From Paraburkholderia monticola (GTDB taxonomy: Bacteria; Pseudomonadota; Gammaproteobacteria; Burkholderiales; Burkholderiaceae), in contig NZ_LRBG01000001.1 in assembly GCF_001580545.1 (NCBI RefSeq), positions 248,001 to 312,000 of the forward strand: a DNA stretch of 64,000 bases. The letters run 5' to 3'. Shown piece after piece: positions 53,501 to 62,084 of this stretch. Below the pieces are notes generated by a model. That model saw only the letters and a list, made by a program, of their open reading frames with translations, ran no database searches and was not told where the DNA came from. How positions within the stretch are numbered: position 1 is the stretch's first letter; each line of letters begins with the position of its first letter. Position numbers and translations under genes: made by a program.

Positions 53501-54721
53501 TCAGACGCCGGGGTGGCGCGCCAGAAAGCGCGTCAAGCGTTCGACGCCCGCATCGAGCCGCGCCGTATCGCACGCATAGCACCAGCGCACGAAGCCCTCA
53601 CCCTGCGGCCCGAACGCGCTGCCCGGTGCCACCCCGAGCCCGACCTCGCGCACCATCGCCTTGCACAGATCGAGACTGCGCGCCGAACCCGGCATCGAGA
53701 AGAACAGATACATCGCGCCCAGCGACGCCTTCACATCGACGCCCGGTACCGCCGACAGCGCACGCACCAGATGATCACGCGACGCTCTCAGGTCGCGCAC
53801 CAGCTCCTGCGTAAAGCGCCCGCCCTGCTCGAGCGCCGCGATGCCGGCCTGCTGCACGAACGATGGCGCGCACGACGTGTTGTACTCGACGAGCTTCGCG
53901 AGGTCGTCCATCAAAGAAGTCGGCGCGACGATCCAGCCGAGCCGCCAACCGGTCATCAGCCAGGCTTTCGAAAACGAATTCACGCAGATCACGCGTTCGT
54001 CGCGCGTCGCGAGGTCGAGAAACGACGGCGCGGTGTGCGCGCCGTCAGCCCGGGCGGCACCATCATCGGGATAGTAGAGTCGCTCGTAGACTTCGTCGGC
54101 GACGATCCAGATGCCGTGGCGCCGGCAGTGTTCCAGCACAGTGCGCTGGTCGTCGCGATTCATCACCCAGCCGGTCGGATTGTTCGGCGAGTTGATCATC
54201 AGCATCTTCGTGTCGGGCGTCAGCGCGTCCAGCAATTGCCCGACGTCGAGCTGCCAGCCGTGGTCGCCGTAGCCGAGCGCCACGGTTTCGACGTGCGCGC
54301 CGAGAATCTTCGGAATCTCGACCAGATTCGGCCACAGCGGCGTCACCGCGACCACCCGGTCGCCTGCGCCTACCACCAGCTGCGCCGCGAGCATCAGCGC
54401 GTTGACGCCCGCGCTCGTCACCGCGACGTGCTCGGCCGACGTCGCGCCGTGCAACTCACTGACGTAGCCCGCGAGTGCCGCGCGCAGCGGCGCGATGCCG
54501 AGGTTATGGGTATAGAACGTCGCGCCGGCGGCGAGCGCGGCGCTCGCGGCGTCGCGGATGAAAGCGGGCGTCACGCGGTCGGACTCGCCGAACCAGAACG
54601 GCAGCACGTCGTCCACGCCAAAACCGGCGTTCGCGACTTCACGGATTTGCGATGGACGCAGCGCGCGCACGGCGTCGCGCGCATTCGGGATGGAGGGCAC
54701 GGACGGGTCCAATTCGCTCAT
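53501..54721 (-). CDS. PLP-dependent class I/II aminotransferase
   Basis: Amino-acid or keto-acid aminotransferase of 406 residues. Substrate-loop and PLP features are present: INSPNNPTGWVMNRDD near residue 176, the ADEVYERLYY block near 208 and the PLP-binding Lys252 in VNSFSKAWLMTGWRLGW. The start MSELDPSVPS at 54721 is chosen because longer readings give an Arg/Ala-rich N-terminus unlike the family. It follows a LysR gene on the same strand by 186 bases and may be its target. The substrate is not predictable. Confidence 0.88.
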   Translation of the reverse strand: MSELDPSVPSIPNARDAVRALRPSQIREVANAGFGVDDVLPFWFGESDRVTPAFIRDAASAALAAGATFYTHNLGIAPLRAALAGYVSELHGATSAEHVAVTSAGVNALMLAAQLVVGAGDRVVAVTPLWPNLVEIPKILGAHVETVALGYGDHGWQLDVGQLLDALTPDTKMLMINSPNNPTGWVMNRDDQRTVLEHCRRHGIWIVADEVYERLYYPDDGAARADGAHTAPSFLDLATRDERVICVNSFSKAWLMTGWRLGWIVAPTSLMDDLAKLVEYNTSCAPSFVQQAGIAALEQGGRFTQELVRDLRASRDHLVRALSAVPGVDVKASLGAMYLFFSMPGSARSLDLCKAMVREVGLGVAPGSAFGPQGEGFVRWCYACDTARLDAGVERLTRFLARHPGV

Positions 54722-54907
54722 CGAGGCTTCCGGGGAGATGAAGGATAAGAGGCGCGGGGCGCAACCGAGAAGGCGTGCGCGATGAAGGCGGTAGTTTAGC
54801 GCGCCGGTTGACCGGGAGGCGGCGAAGCGGGCGGATTCGAGAGGGGCCGCGCCAGCCGCCAACTGATCGGACAGGCAAGCCGTGGTCGAGCGCGCGAGGC
54901 CCGCCCG

Positions 54908-55810
54908 TCAGTTCAACTCCTCGGCCCGCCTCGGCAGCTGCCGGATCAGATTCCATACCGCCTCGGCCGCGGGTGATAGCGACCGGTCGCGCCGCCGCAC
55001 CAGCTCGACGAGGCGCTCCGCGCGCGGCACCAGCGGACGCGCGACCAACGACGCCCCTTCCGGCAGCGGCAGCGCGAGCCACGGCAGCACGCTGATCCCG
55101 ACGCCCGCCTCGACGAGCCCGAACACCGTCGCCGAGTGGCCGAGTTCCTGTACCACGGTGGCGCTCACGCCCTGCGCCTGCATCACGGCGTCGATGAGCG
55201 GGCGACTGCCGGACGCGTAATCGAGCATGACGACTCGCTCGCCGTCGAGTTCCTTCCACGTAACCTGCTTGCGCGCCGCGAGCGGATGATCGTCGCGCGA
55301 CACGACGCAGAACGAGTCGGTCATCAGCGTTTCGCTGAGCAGATCGTCGTCGGAGAACGGGCCGATGATCACGCCGAAGTCCACCTCCCCCGACTTCACC
55401 TTGCGCACCACGTCGCTCTGCACGTCGTCGCGCAGGCCCAGCGTCACATAAGGAAACTGCTCCATGCACGCTGCAACCACGCGCGGCATCAGCCGGCACG
55501 CGACGGTCGGGCTCGCCGCGACCACCACGCGCCCGCGGCGCTGCTCGCCGATTTCGCGGATCTCGCGCAGGGCATCGTCGAGATCGGACAGCAGCCGCGA
55601 GACGCTCGACACGAGGTTGCCGCCGACGTCGGTCAGTTGCACCTCGCGAGTCGTGCGATCGATGAGCTTCAGGCCGATCTCGCTTTCCAGTTCGCGCACG
55701 CAGCGGCTGACCGCGGACTGCGTGAGGCCGATTTCATCGCCGGCCCGGCTAAAGCTTTGCAGGCGCGCCACCTCGATGAAAACCCTGAGCTGTCGCAGCG
55801 TCACATTCAT
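54908..55810 (-). CDS. LysR-family transcriptional regulator
   Basis: A 300-residue regulator with an N-terminal helix-turn-helix (FSRAGDEIGLTQSAVSRCVR near residues 20-39) and a two-lobe ligand domain (VVVAASPTVACRLMPRVVAA near 94). It starts MNVTLRQLRVFIEVARL. It lies upstream of the aminotransferase on the same strand; the intergenic region to its right (55811-56217) separates it from the divergent DUF4096 gene. Confidence 0.9.
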   Translation of the reverse strand: MNVTLRQLRVFIEVARLQSFSRAGDEIGLTQSAVSRCVRELESEIGLKLIDRTTREVQLTDVGGNLVSSVSRLLSDLDDALREIREIGEQRRGRVVVAASPTVACRLMPRVVAACMEQFPYVTLGLRDDVQSDVVRKVKSGEVDFGVIIGPFSDDDLLSETLMTDSFCVVSRDDHPLAARKQVTWKELDGERVVMLDYASGSRPLIDAVMQAQGVSATVVQELGHSATVFGLVEAGVGISVLPWLALPLPEGASLVARPLVPRAERLVELVRRRDRSLSPAAEAVWNLIRQLPRRAEELN

Positions 55811-56217
55811 TTGTCCACCTCATTAATAGCTCAATTTGATGCGCATTGTACGTCGAAATGCCTGTCGTATTTCAGCTTCAATGACGGTCGCTGCAATGCA
55901 GCAAAAAGGCGCGGACGCACGCTGGCCGGGCCTCCTTGCACAAGATTGGTGATTGTCCTGATTTGCGAGATGGGTTTTTTGGATTCATATACGGCCCTGG
56001 TTGGCGCCCGCGTTGGCCCGCCGCCACGGGGCTCTCAGGGAATCGGAAACAAATTGGCACACTTCGTGCGTTATGAGACGCACAGGGTCGGCGCCATGAT
56101 TTCCGACTGAACAGGCAAACCGTGGCAAGCCCGTCCCCTTTGGCACTCGCCCATCGAGTGCAGGAAGAGTGCGCGGCGCGGGGCAGCGCACCGGAGTTAG
56201 CTTCGCTGAGGTGAAAC
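55811..56217. other. Divergent intergenic region, LysR gene and DUF4096 gene
   Basis: About 400 bases. It contains the LysR promoter and a sigma-54-like site (56055-56069) facing the DUF4096 gene. No other gene or repeat is supported. Confidence 0.45.
56055..56069 (+). promoter_or_regulatory. Candidate sigma-54 promoter upstream of DUF4096 gene
   Basis: TGGCACACTTCGTGC matches the -24/-12 pattern TGGCACR-N4-TTGC except for one base (G for the first T of TTGC). GG and GC are correctly spaced by ten bases. It is 149 bases upstream of the gene at 56218. Confidence 0.45.
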
Positions 56218-56619
56218 ATGATGCTGTTCGACGATTTGAGAGATAACGAGTGGGCGCTGGTCGAGGCTTTGTTCTGTGCCGAACCGGCGCGCAGCGAACG
56301 GCGCGGTCGGCCGCGCGTGGAAGCTCGGGCGGTGGTCAATGCCGTGCTTTGGGTGCTGTCGACGGGCGAAGGCTGGTCCAAGCTGCCGGGGCGCTATCCG
56401 TCCCCGCCGACTTGCCGCCGGCGTTTCGACGAGTGGCAGGCCGACGGCACGCTCACTGAGATTGTGAAGCGGCTTGGCACGAGCGGCCGTGAAATTTCGT
56501 TGCGTGGCCGGATCGGCGCAACGGCTGCGAAACCGCCAGCACCGCCGAGCCGTGACCGTCTGCGCGGCGCATTCTGGACCAATCCGGAATCGTGGCGCGC
56601 GCCGGTCAAGATGGCCTGA
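56218..56619 (+). CDS. Second stand-alone DUF4096 protein (transposase N-domain)
   Basis: A 133-residue protein whose first 95 residues follow the DUF4096 pattern of IS5-type transposases: LRDNEWALVEALF, ERRGRPRVEARAVVNAVLWV, WSKLPGRYPSPPTCRRRFDEW. As in the protein at 27740-28198, the catalytic half and flanking repeats are missing and the C-terminus is an unrelated basic Pro/Ala tail. GAGGTGAAAC precedes the ATG and an intrinsic terminator follows 20 bases after the stop. It appears to be a retained DNA-binding gene with its own promoter. Confidence 0.72.
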   Translation: MMLFDDLRDNEWALVEALFCAEPARSERRGRPRVEARAVVNAVLWVLSTGEGWSKLPGRYPSPPTCRRRFDEWQADGTLTEIVKRLGTSGREISLRGRIGATAAKPPAPPSRDRLRGAFWTNPESWRAPVKMA

Positions 56620-56953
56620 CGCGATACTACGTAGTTGACACCGGGCGCCTGCGGGCGCCCGGTTTTTTATTCAGCCGACTCATCCACCGCATTGCGTACC
56701 CGCATCGTCCCGCTCGGTTCGACGGTCGCGGCGAGACGCCTCTTCCCTACTGCACTCACCACTTTTAGCGGTCCTTGCACACAACTGCCGCGGCCTTGCT
56801 CCCGCGCTGCCTCAGACTCCCAATCCCCCGGATAACTCCCGGTGAAACATCCATTTACTATTAATTACAGCGTGCTTTCGCACCGCGGCATACCTTAATA
56901 CGTATGCAAACAGGCCTTGAACCGATGGGCTCGAGGTTGAAGGGGATTTCGGA
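56620..56953. other. Intergenic region after the second DUF4096 gene
   Basis: About 330 bases with the terminator at 56639-56669 and then the promoter region of the small secreted protein gene, which is AT-richer towards 56850-56910. No gene is supported. Confidence 0.45.
56639..56669 (+). terminator. Intrinsic terminator after DUF4096 gene
   Basis: ACCGGGCGCC pairs with GGGCGCCCGGT around TGC, followed by TTTTTT. A textbook terminator 20 bases past the stop. Confidence 0.92.
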
Positions 56954-57205
56954 ATGAAACCAATGTCACTGCTGTTGTGCGGCATTGTGATTTCATCGAT
57001 GGCCGTGCCGGCATTCGCTCAACAACGCCCGCAGGGGTGGAACTGGCGCCCGGACCGTTCGGCGACGCTGGAGGCGTGGCAACAAAGCGAGGCGCGCAAT
57101 CGCGAGTTCACGCCACCGGCGCCGCGCGGCGATCTGCGCGGCGACATCGCCAGCAACGTACGGGCACGGCCTGATGCGCCGCGCGAGGATCAGCGGCGGC
57201 GTTGA
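56954..57205 (+). CDS. Small exported basic protein
   Basis: An 83-residue protein with a clear Sec signal (MKPMSLLLCGIVISSMAVPAFA, cleavage before QQRPQ) and a mature part of about 60 residues rich in Arg, Asp, Pro and Gln (WNWRPDRSATLEAW, DLRGDIASNVRARPD). No family recognised. AAGGGGATTTCGG lies before the ATG. Probably periplasmic. Confidence 0.6.
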   Translation: MKPMSLLLCGIVISSMAVPAFAQQRPQGWNWRPDRSATLEAWQQSEARNREFTPPAPRGDLRGDIASNVRARPDAPREDQRRR

Positions 57206-57584
57206 TGTTCCAGGCCGCCGCGCGGACGGCGCCTCGCGAGAGCCTATAAGCGGTCTGTCGCGTTGCGCCTGCAGAATCGGGGAACCACTGGGCGCGGCGC
57301 CAGTCAGACTCAACGCCATTAGCACAGCGTGGCAGTAGTAATTCCGGTATGCCCGTATCTTCGCGATACGGGCTTTTTTTCGCCCGCAAGACGTTGATGG
57401 CGTGGAAGATGCTCAAGCGCAATAGACGGTGCGAAACGCGTCGCCGCTGCGTCCGCCGTTGGGTCGATAGGGAAGCCGAGATTCGCCCCCGGACGCGCAC
57501 GGCGAACGGTCGACGGAAGGTGCAGCCCGCCGAGGGGTAACAAGCCCGGGCGGACAATGATTCGGATAAGCGATGAACCTTGAG
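57206..57584. other. Intergenic region with terminator, possible short RNA
   Basis: About 380 bases between the small exported protein gene and the convergent hypothetical gene. A strong terminator (57351-57380) sits 145 bases after the stop of the former, a long distance that leaves room for a 3' UTR-derived or separate small RNA. No promoter was identified with confidence. Confidence 0.4.
57351..57380 (+). terminator. Intrinsic terminator
   Basis: GCCCGTATC (57351-57359) pairs with GATACGGGC (57365-57373) around TTCGC, followed by seven T's. It ends the transcript of the small exported protein gene or of an RNA from the gap. Confidence 0.9.
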
Positions 57585-57908
57585 CTAAGGCCTGACTTCG
57601 GCTGTCGCGGGGGACCGCGATTCGGTCGCACCGAGAACGTAGTCGTTCATGCGTTGAGCTGTCCACGTGAGCAGACGCTCGTCGTGCTCGAGCCGCGCAA
57701 ACTCGGCTCTGCCGCGCTCGGTGAGCACGGCGATGTCGACGGGGGCATGAAAGCCCGGTGCCGGCGCGACAGTTCGCTGCCGAACGGTGTCCATCAGTCC
57801 CAGTGCGCGAAGATATTGGAAAACGCCCGGCCTTCTGGCCCAGGGAACCTGACGATATTGCGCGCGCCGCAGCGCTTCAAGTACCGCTTCGTTGGAATAC
57901 GTGGTCAT
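57585..57908 (-). CDS. Hypothetical protein, possibly winged-helix
   Basis: A 107-residue soluble protein (MTTYSNEAVLEALRRAQYRQ...). The pattern PGVFQYLRALGLMDTV followed by IAVLTERGRAEFARLEHDE reads like a small winged-helix domain with a LTERGRAEF block as in MarR/PadR-like proteins. This is inference. GAAAGAAGTGAG precedes the ATG. Convergent with the gene at 56954. Confidence 0.55.
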   Translation of the reverse strand: MTTYSNEAVLEALRRAQYRQVPWARRPGVFQYLRALGLMDTVRQRTVAPAPGFHAPVDIAVLTERGRAEFARLEHDERLLTWTAQRMNDYVLGATESRSPATAEVRP

Positions 57909-58104
57909 CTCACTTCTTTCTTAAAGTGCAGCTATGACACATTCATGCCCACGCGTCACTGCGCCACCGGCGACGCGCGTAGCACCCGCCCCTGGTCAGA
58001 AGCTCACCGCCTGTCTGACAGCGGATTTCCGCCAGGTGCTGCCTGGTCTCGCTTTCGGAACCCCCGTCAGAACGGCATGGTAGCGTTCTCTCCACAAACC
58101 GGCG

Positions 58105-58890
58105 ATGCAACCGCCGCGGCGCGATGGCAAGTCCGTGGATTTGTCCCGAAAGACATACGTTACCCCATTTAAATTGATTCTATTCACTTTATTAGCGCTT
58201 TTTTTTGCAGCAATCGTGCTATGGAAACGCGCGCGTCGTCCGCTCATCGTCGGCGGGATCGCGCTGTTCTGGCTGCTCGCGGCTGGCTGGCTCACCGCGC
58301 CGCTGCTCGATCTGGCGCAACCGCAACGACAAAGCGTCGCGGCCGCCACCTTCGCGCCGCGCACCGCGATCATTCTGCTCGGCGGCGGCACGACCTACGA
58401 CGACGACGAGCTGGTGCCCATGCCCGACGTGCTCTCGCGCATCGCGGTCACCGTACAGATCTACGCGGCCTGCAAGCGCACGGAGAACACGTGCCGGATA
58501 ATCGTCAGCGGCGGCAATCCGCAGCGGCATCGCGCGACCGAAGCGGACACCTACCTGCCGTATCTGCTGCGTCAGCAGGTGGCCCGCTCGGACATCGTGC
58601 TGGAGAAAAGCAGCCGCACGACCTATGAGAACGCGCGCAACGTCTCTGCCATTGTCGGCCAATCACATTACGACACGTTGATACTCGTCACATCCGCCTA
58701 TCACATGCCGCGTGCCCTGCTCGACTTCCAGTGCTTCGGCATCGAGCCGCAGCCGCAGATTTCGAGCGCGCGGCGTGCGCGGCTCGGCGTGTTGCCGCGC
58801 TACGGTAATCTCGTGGCCGCGGAGATCGCGCTGCACGAACTGGTCGGCCTCGCGCAATTTCACGTGTATCGCGCGATAGGGTGGTTCTGA
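58105..58890 (+). CDS. YdcF/SanA-like DUF218 membrane protein
   Basis: A 261-residue envelope protein. Two transmembrane helices (about residues 20-40 and 48-68) precede a DUF218 domain: AIILLGGGTTYDDDELVPMP, CRIIVSGGNPQRH, ATEADTYLPYLL, VLEKSSRTTYENARN and LVTSAYHMPRALLDF. Family members act in envelope or peptidoglycan barrier functions. No ribosome site is clear at the ATG; a GTG about ten codons later (VDLSRKTYVTPFKL) may be the real start. Confidence 0.82.
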   Translation: MQPPRRDGKSVDLSRKTYVTPFKLILFTLLALFFAAIVLWKRARRPLIVGGIALFWLLAAGWLTAPLLDLAQPQRQSVAAATFAPRTAIILLGGGTTYDDDELVPMPDVLSRIAVTVQIYAACKRTENTCRIIVSGGNPQRHRATEADTYLPYLLRQQVARSDIVLEKSSRTTYENARNVSAIVGQSHYDTLILVTSAYHMPRALLDFQCFGIEPQPQISSARRARLGVLPRYGNLVAAEIALHELVGLAQFHVYRAIGWF

Positions 58891-58933
58891 CGAACGACGA
58901 CGGCCGATCCGCTTTCACGACTCAGCTCACCCA

Positions 58934-58969
58934 TTACAAAAAGTAACAAATGTTCAGTGCGGTTACAAA
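58934..58969 (+). promoter_or_regulatory. Repeated TTACAAA sites upstream of small exported protein gene
   Basis: TTACAAA occurs at 58934-58940 and 58963-58969, and GTAAC (58943-58947) with GTTAC (58962-58966) makes an inverted repeat between them. The spacing, about 29 bases, suggests response-regulator binding on one DNA face. A TAGAAT -10-like sequence follows near 58997. Confidence 0.35.
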
Positions 58970-59064
58970 GCCATCGGCTGGAGCAGAGTTTGCTCGCTAG
59001 AATGCATTGTCTTTCCCACTGGACAGGCAATACTCGGGTCCACCACCACTCTACGGAGGTAACG

Positions 59065-59301
59065 ATGAAGAAAGTGTCCCTGGCGATCCTGGTTTCCCTC
59101 TGTGCCGCAGCCAGTGCGGCCTACGCGCAGGACAACGGCATCATGACCAGCACCGATCCGGCCAAGGCTGCGGACATCGAGCAGCGTGCGCAAGATTTGC
59201 AAAACCGCGAGCAATCGATGGGAAGCGCACCCGCCGCGCCGGCCAAGCATCATAAGATGGCTCCGCATCATCCCAAGAAGGGTGCTGACGCAGGCACCTG
59301 A
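59065..59301 (+). CDS. Small exported His/Lys-rich protein
   Basis: A 78-residue protein with signal peptide MKKVSLAILVSLCAAASAAYA and cleavage before QDNG. The mature part holds a short helix (AADIEQRAQDLQNREQSM) and a basic His/Lys/Pro tail (KHHKMAPHHPKKG), which may bind metal or nucleic acid. ACGGAGGTAACG precedes the ATG and a terminator follows at 59344. Related small proteins occur in Burkholderia, function unknown. Confidence 0.65.
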   Translation: MKKVSLAILVSLCAAASAAYAQDNGIMTSTDPAKAADIEQRAQDLQNREQSMGSAPAAPAKHHKMAPHHPKKGADAGT

Positions 59302-59343
59302 GGGGCTGCCAGGATCACGCCTCGCGGTCTCGCCGTGAAGGTG

Positions 59344-59381
59344 AAAAAGCCGAAGCTGGCGGTGCCGGTTTCGGCTTTTTT
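59344..59381 (+). terminator. Intrinsic terminator
   Basis: AAAAAGCCGAA and TTCGGCTTTTT pair perfectly around a 15-base loop, with a further T after the stem. It is 42 bases after the stop of the small exported protein gene. Confidence 0.88.
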
Positions 59382-59539
59382 ATTTGCGTGATCCGGTCGA
59401 TGCCGACGACGCACCTCGAATGATGTGCACCGCGCCGGCGCGGTCGCTGGCGGCATGCTTTCGGTATGCTAAAGTCGCGCACCGACCGGCGAGCCGCCGG
59501 CATCCCCTAACCCGTGCGCACCCTGGTGCGGAGGACAGC

Positions 59540-59797
59540 ATGAGCAACATCCAGCTTGATATCGAATGGACCGAAGCAGCATCGCGCAAGATCGAAAAAC
59601 TGATGCCGCGTGGCGGCCAGGAAGCGTACCTCGCGCTGCCGCCCGTCGAATGCCTGCCGATGGAAGGCGACGTGCTGTTTCTCGGCCCGGCTGGCAAGCA
59701 GCAGCCGTTCATCGTGGCGGAGCGCCAGTATCACCATGACGGCGACGCCGACTGGACCATCATCCTGATTCTCGACGTCCCGCAAGCGACCCACTAA
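59540..59797 (+). CDS. Small conserved-looking protein of unknown function
   Basis: An 85-residue soluble acidic protein (MSNIQLDIEWTEAASRKIEK...) with a beta-rich end (QQPFIVAERQYHHDGDADWT, then IILILDVPQ). GCGGAGGACAGC gives a clear ribosome site at the ATG at 59540. No family recognised; composition and codon use look genuine. Convergent with the monooxygenase gene. Confidence 0.65.
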   Translation: MSNIQLDIEWTEAASRKIEKLMPRGGQEAYLALPPVECLPMEGDVLFLGPAGKQQPFIVAERQYHHDGDADWTIILILDVPQATH

Positions 59798-59861
59798 TCG
59801 GCGACGGCGCGCCGCGGCACCTGCTCAGCGTGTCCGCGCGCCGCCGCTCGCGCCAGCACAC

Positions 59862-60152
59862 TCAGGCGATCTTCGACACGACGCGAATTTCCGCGTGCTC
59901 GATCCAATCCGCGGCCGCTTTCTTATAAGCCTGGATATGCGCGGATTTCGCGTGCGCCGCGAGCGCGTCCTGACTCTGCCACCGCTCGAAAAACACGAAC
60001 CGGCGCGGCTCCTGCACGTCGCGGTGCAGGTCGTACTGCAACGCGCCCGCTTCGTTGCGCGTCGGTCCGACGATCCCTTCGAGCGCCTCGCGCAACTGTT
60101 CCTCATAGCCCGGCTTCGCCACCGAGATTGCGACCACCGCGATTTCCGCCAT
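59862..60152 (-). CDS. Antibiotic biosynthesis monooxygenase (ABM) domain protein
   Basis: A 96-residue ferredoxin-like ABM protein of the YgiN/LsrG type, acting as a cofactor-free quinol or small-molecule monooxygenase or isomerase. Family features are VGPTRNEAGALQYDLHRDV near residue 29 and FVFFERWQSQDALAAHAKS near 52. The ATG at 60152 has GGAGATCAGGC before it; longer readings have no ribosome site. Substrate unknown. Confidence 0.85.
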   Translation of the reverse strand: MAEIAVVAISVAKPGYEEQLREALEGIVGPTRNEAGALQYDLHRDVQEPRRFVFFERWQSQDALAAHAKSAHIQAYKKAAADWIEHAEIRVVSKIA

Positions 60153-60711
60153 GCCTGATCTCCATTTTTGCGAAAAGCAGCAGCATACCCGTCGATCGCT
60201 GAACCTGCCGACGAGCGCACCGGCCAGCATGGCAACGCACGAATCTCGCCTCCGCCCGCCACGCCGCACCAGCGTCCGATCAGGCCGGAACCCGCCAGGC
60301 AAAGCAGCGCCAAGCCCCCGCCCGGACGAGCGCGCGCGCACCCGCGGCGGCACTAACATGTGAGCACCGTCGCCGCCTGGAGTTTGGCGGGCGACCACTG
60401 GGCGCCCTGCTACGCTCGGCTTGGTACGGCATCTGATTGCGATTGAGAATTGGTTTCGCGCGAGGCAAGTGCGCGAAACCCTCCGGCGCACTACCGCAAT
60501 GCGTTGCCGCACGGCCGTCTGCGCCTGTTTCGCGGGCAATTTTCGCGCTCATGCGTTTGTGACACCCCGCACATTGTCGCGCGCGGCAAACTGATAGACT
60601 GATTTTGACCAATTCGCCGGAGTCCAGCGTGGCGGGTGCCACCCTCCGTGTTCGCGGGCCGAATCCGTTTCGTTCCGTCGACGCTTCGGATGTGCGAGCG
60701 CTACGCGCCGA
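60153..60711. other. Divergent intergenic region, ABM gene and EAL gene
   Basis: About 560 bases between divergent genes. Open frames are Arg/Ala-rich in all readings and not credible. No hairpin, repeat or RNA gene was recognised. If the EAL protein starts further upstream the gap shrinks. Confidence 0.4.
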
Positions 60712-62073
60712 ATGGGTTTGCGTGCCCTTTCACCCGCTTGCCGCAAAAATCCCATGTCCGCTCTCATGCCCGCTTCTATGCCATCCGCCAGCGAATTGAC
60801 CGTGAGCGGCCTGCTCCCGCACCTGGTCCGCGGCGAGTCGGGCTGGACCGCGACCTGGCGCGCGTTGACACTGCACAGCGTGTTCCAGCCGGTGCTGTCG
60901 GTCACGCATCAATGCGTGGTCGGCTACGAAGGGCTGTTGCGCGCGTTCGACCCGGTCGGCCTGCCCGTCTCGCCCGAAGTGCTGTTCTCCGGCACGCGCT
61001 CGGCCGCCGAAGCGCGCGAACTCGACCGCATCGCGCGTTGCCTGCACGTGGCGAACTTCATGGAGCAAGGCATCAGCACCGGGTGGCTGTTTCTGAACAC
61101 GCGCCCGCAGGTATTCGAAACCGGTTGGCCGCAGCGGGCGTTCATCGACGAGCTGTCCGCGCACTTCGGGTTGCCGCAGGAGCGCATCGTGATCGAAGTG
61201 CTCGAGCAGCCCGCCGACGATGAATCCGCCGTCGCCAGCATGCTCGCCGCCTCGCAGCCGCGCGACTTCCTGATCGCGATCGACGACTTCGGCACCGGCT
61301 TCTCGAACTTCGACCGCGTGTGGCGCTTCCGTCCCGACATCGTCAAGCTCGACCGCTCGCTGGTCGCGCGCGCGGGCAGGCGTGAGGGCGACGAATCGAT
61401 GATCAGCCATCTGATCGCGATGCTGCATCAGTCGGGCACGCTGGTGCTCGCCGAAGGCGTCGAAACCGATGAAGAACTGATGATCCTGATGCAGGCCGAC
61501 GTCGATTTCGTGCAGGGCTTCTGGTTCGGTCAGCCGAAGAGCAGCGTGCAGGCCTCCTGCACGAAGGTGCCGGAGCTCGTCGCGTCGATCTGGAGCAAGT
61601 TCGCCGAATACGAGCGCGCACACGCCGGCCACCAGCGGCTCGGATTCGAAGGCTTCGCCGAAGCGGTGCTCGCCGCCGCCGACACCTATAAAGCAACCGG
61701 AGACCTCAACCAGGCTGCGCAAAAGGTCTGGCATCTGCCCGAGGCGCGCCGTGTCTTTCTCACCGACGGCCAAGGCGAACAGACCCAGCCTTCGGTGACG
61801 GCGGCATCGGTCCCGCCTCCTCCAAAGCGCCTCGCGCCGCTCTATTCGGAGACGCGCAGCAACTGGTCGCGGCGCGCGTATTTCCGGCACGCGCTCGCGG
61901 CGCCGGGACGCGTCGCGATGATGGGACCGCACTATTCGCTCGCCGATGGTCAAGACTGCTACACCGCGGCGATCGCGTTCGAGCGCGACGGCACGCACGT
62001 GCTGTGCGTCGATTTCGTGCCGGAGTCGTCGGCTCCCGAGGTGCGCACCGCCCGACGCGGCGCGAAGCGTTAG
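60712..62073 (+). CDS. EAL-domain cyclic-di-GMP phosphodiesterase
   Basis: Hydrolyses or binds cyclic-di-GMP. The EAL domain covers about residues 45-290. The signature is EGL rather than EAL (Glu73 in GYEGLLRAF). Other metal and catalytic elements are kept: FLNTRP, IVIEVLEQ, AIDDFGTGFSN, PDIVKLDRSL, LAEGVET and GFWFGQP. It is therefore probably active. A C-terminal domain from about residue 340 (WSRRAYFRHALAAPGRVAMM, then GPHYSLADGQDCYTAAIAFE) looks like the extra PAS-like domain of YkuI-type EAL proteins. The start is uncertain: 60712 and 60754 both lack a clear ribosome site. Confidence 0.82.
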   Translation: MGLRALSPACRKNPMSALMPASMPSASELTVSGLLPHLVRGESGWTATWRALTLHSVFQPVLSVTHQCVVGYEGLLRAFDPVGLPVSPEVLFSGTRSAAEARELDRIARCLHVANFMEQGISTGWLFLNTRPQVFETGWPQRAFIDELSAHFGLPQERIVIEVLEQPADDESAVASMLAASQPRDFLIAIDDFGTGFSNFDRVWRFRPDIVKLDRSLVARAGRREGDESMISHLIAMLHQSGTLVLAEGVETDEELMILMQADVDFVQGFWFGQPKSSVQASCTKVPELVASIWSKFAEYERAHAGHQRLGFEGFAEAVLAAADTYKATGDLNQAAQKVWHLPEARRVFLTDGQGEQTQPSVTAASVPPPPKRLAPLYSETRSNWSRRAYFRHALAAPGRVAMMGPHYSLADGQDCYTAAIAFERDGTHVLCVDFVPESSAPEVRTARRGAKR

Positions 62074-62084
62074 CGGGCCGCCCG

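Noticed and set aside
53154..53582. Minus-strand open frame upstream of scpB
   Set aside because: It overlaps the end of the aminotransferase gene in another frame and is Arg-rich with no family resemblance.
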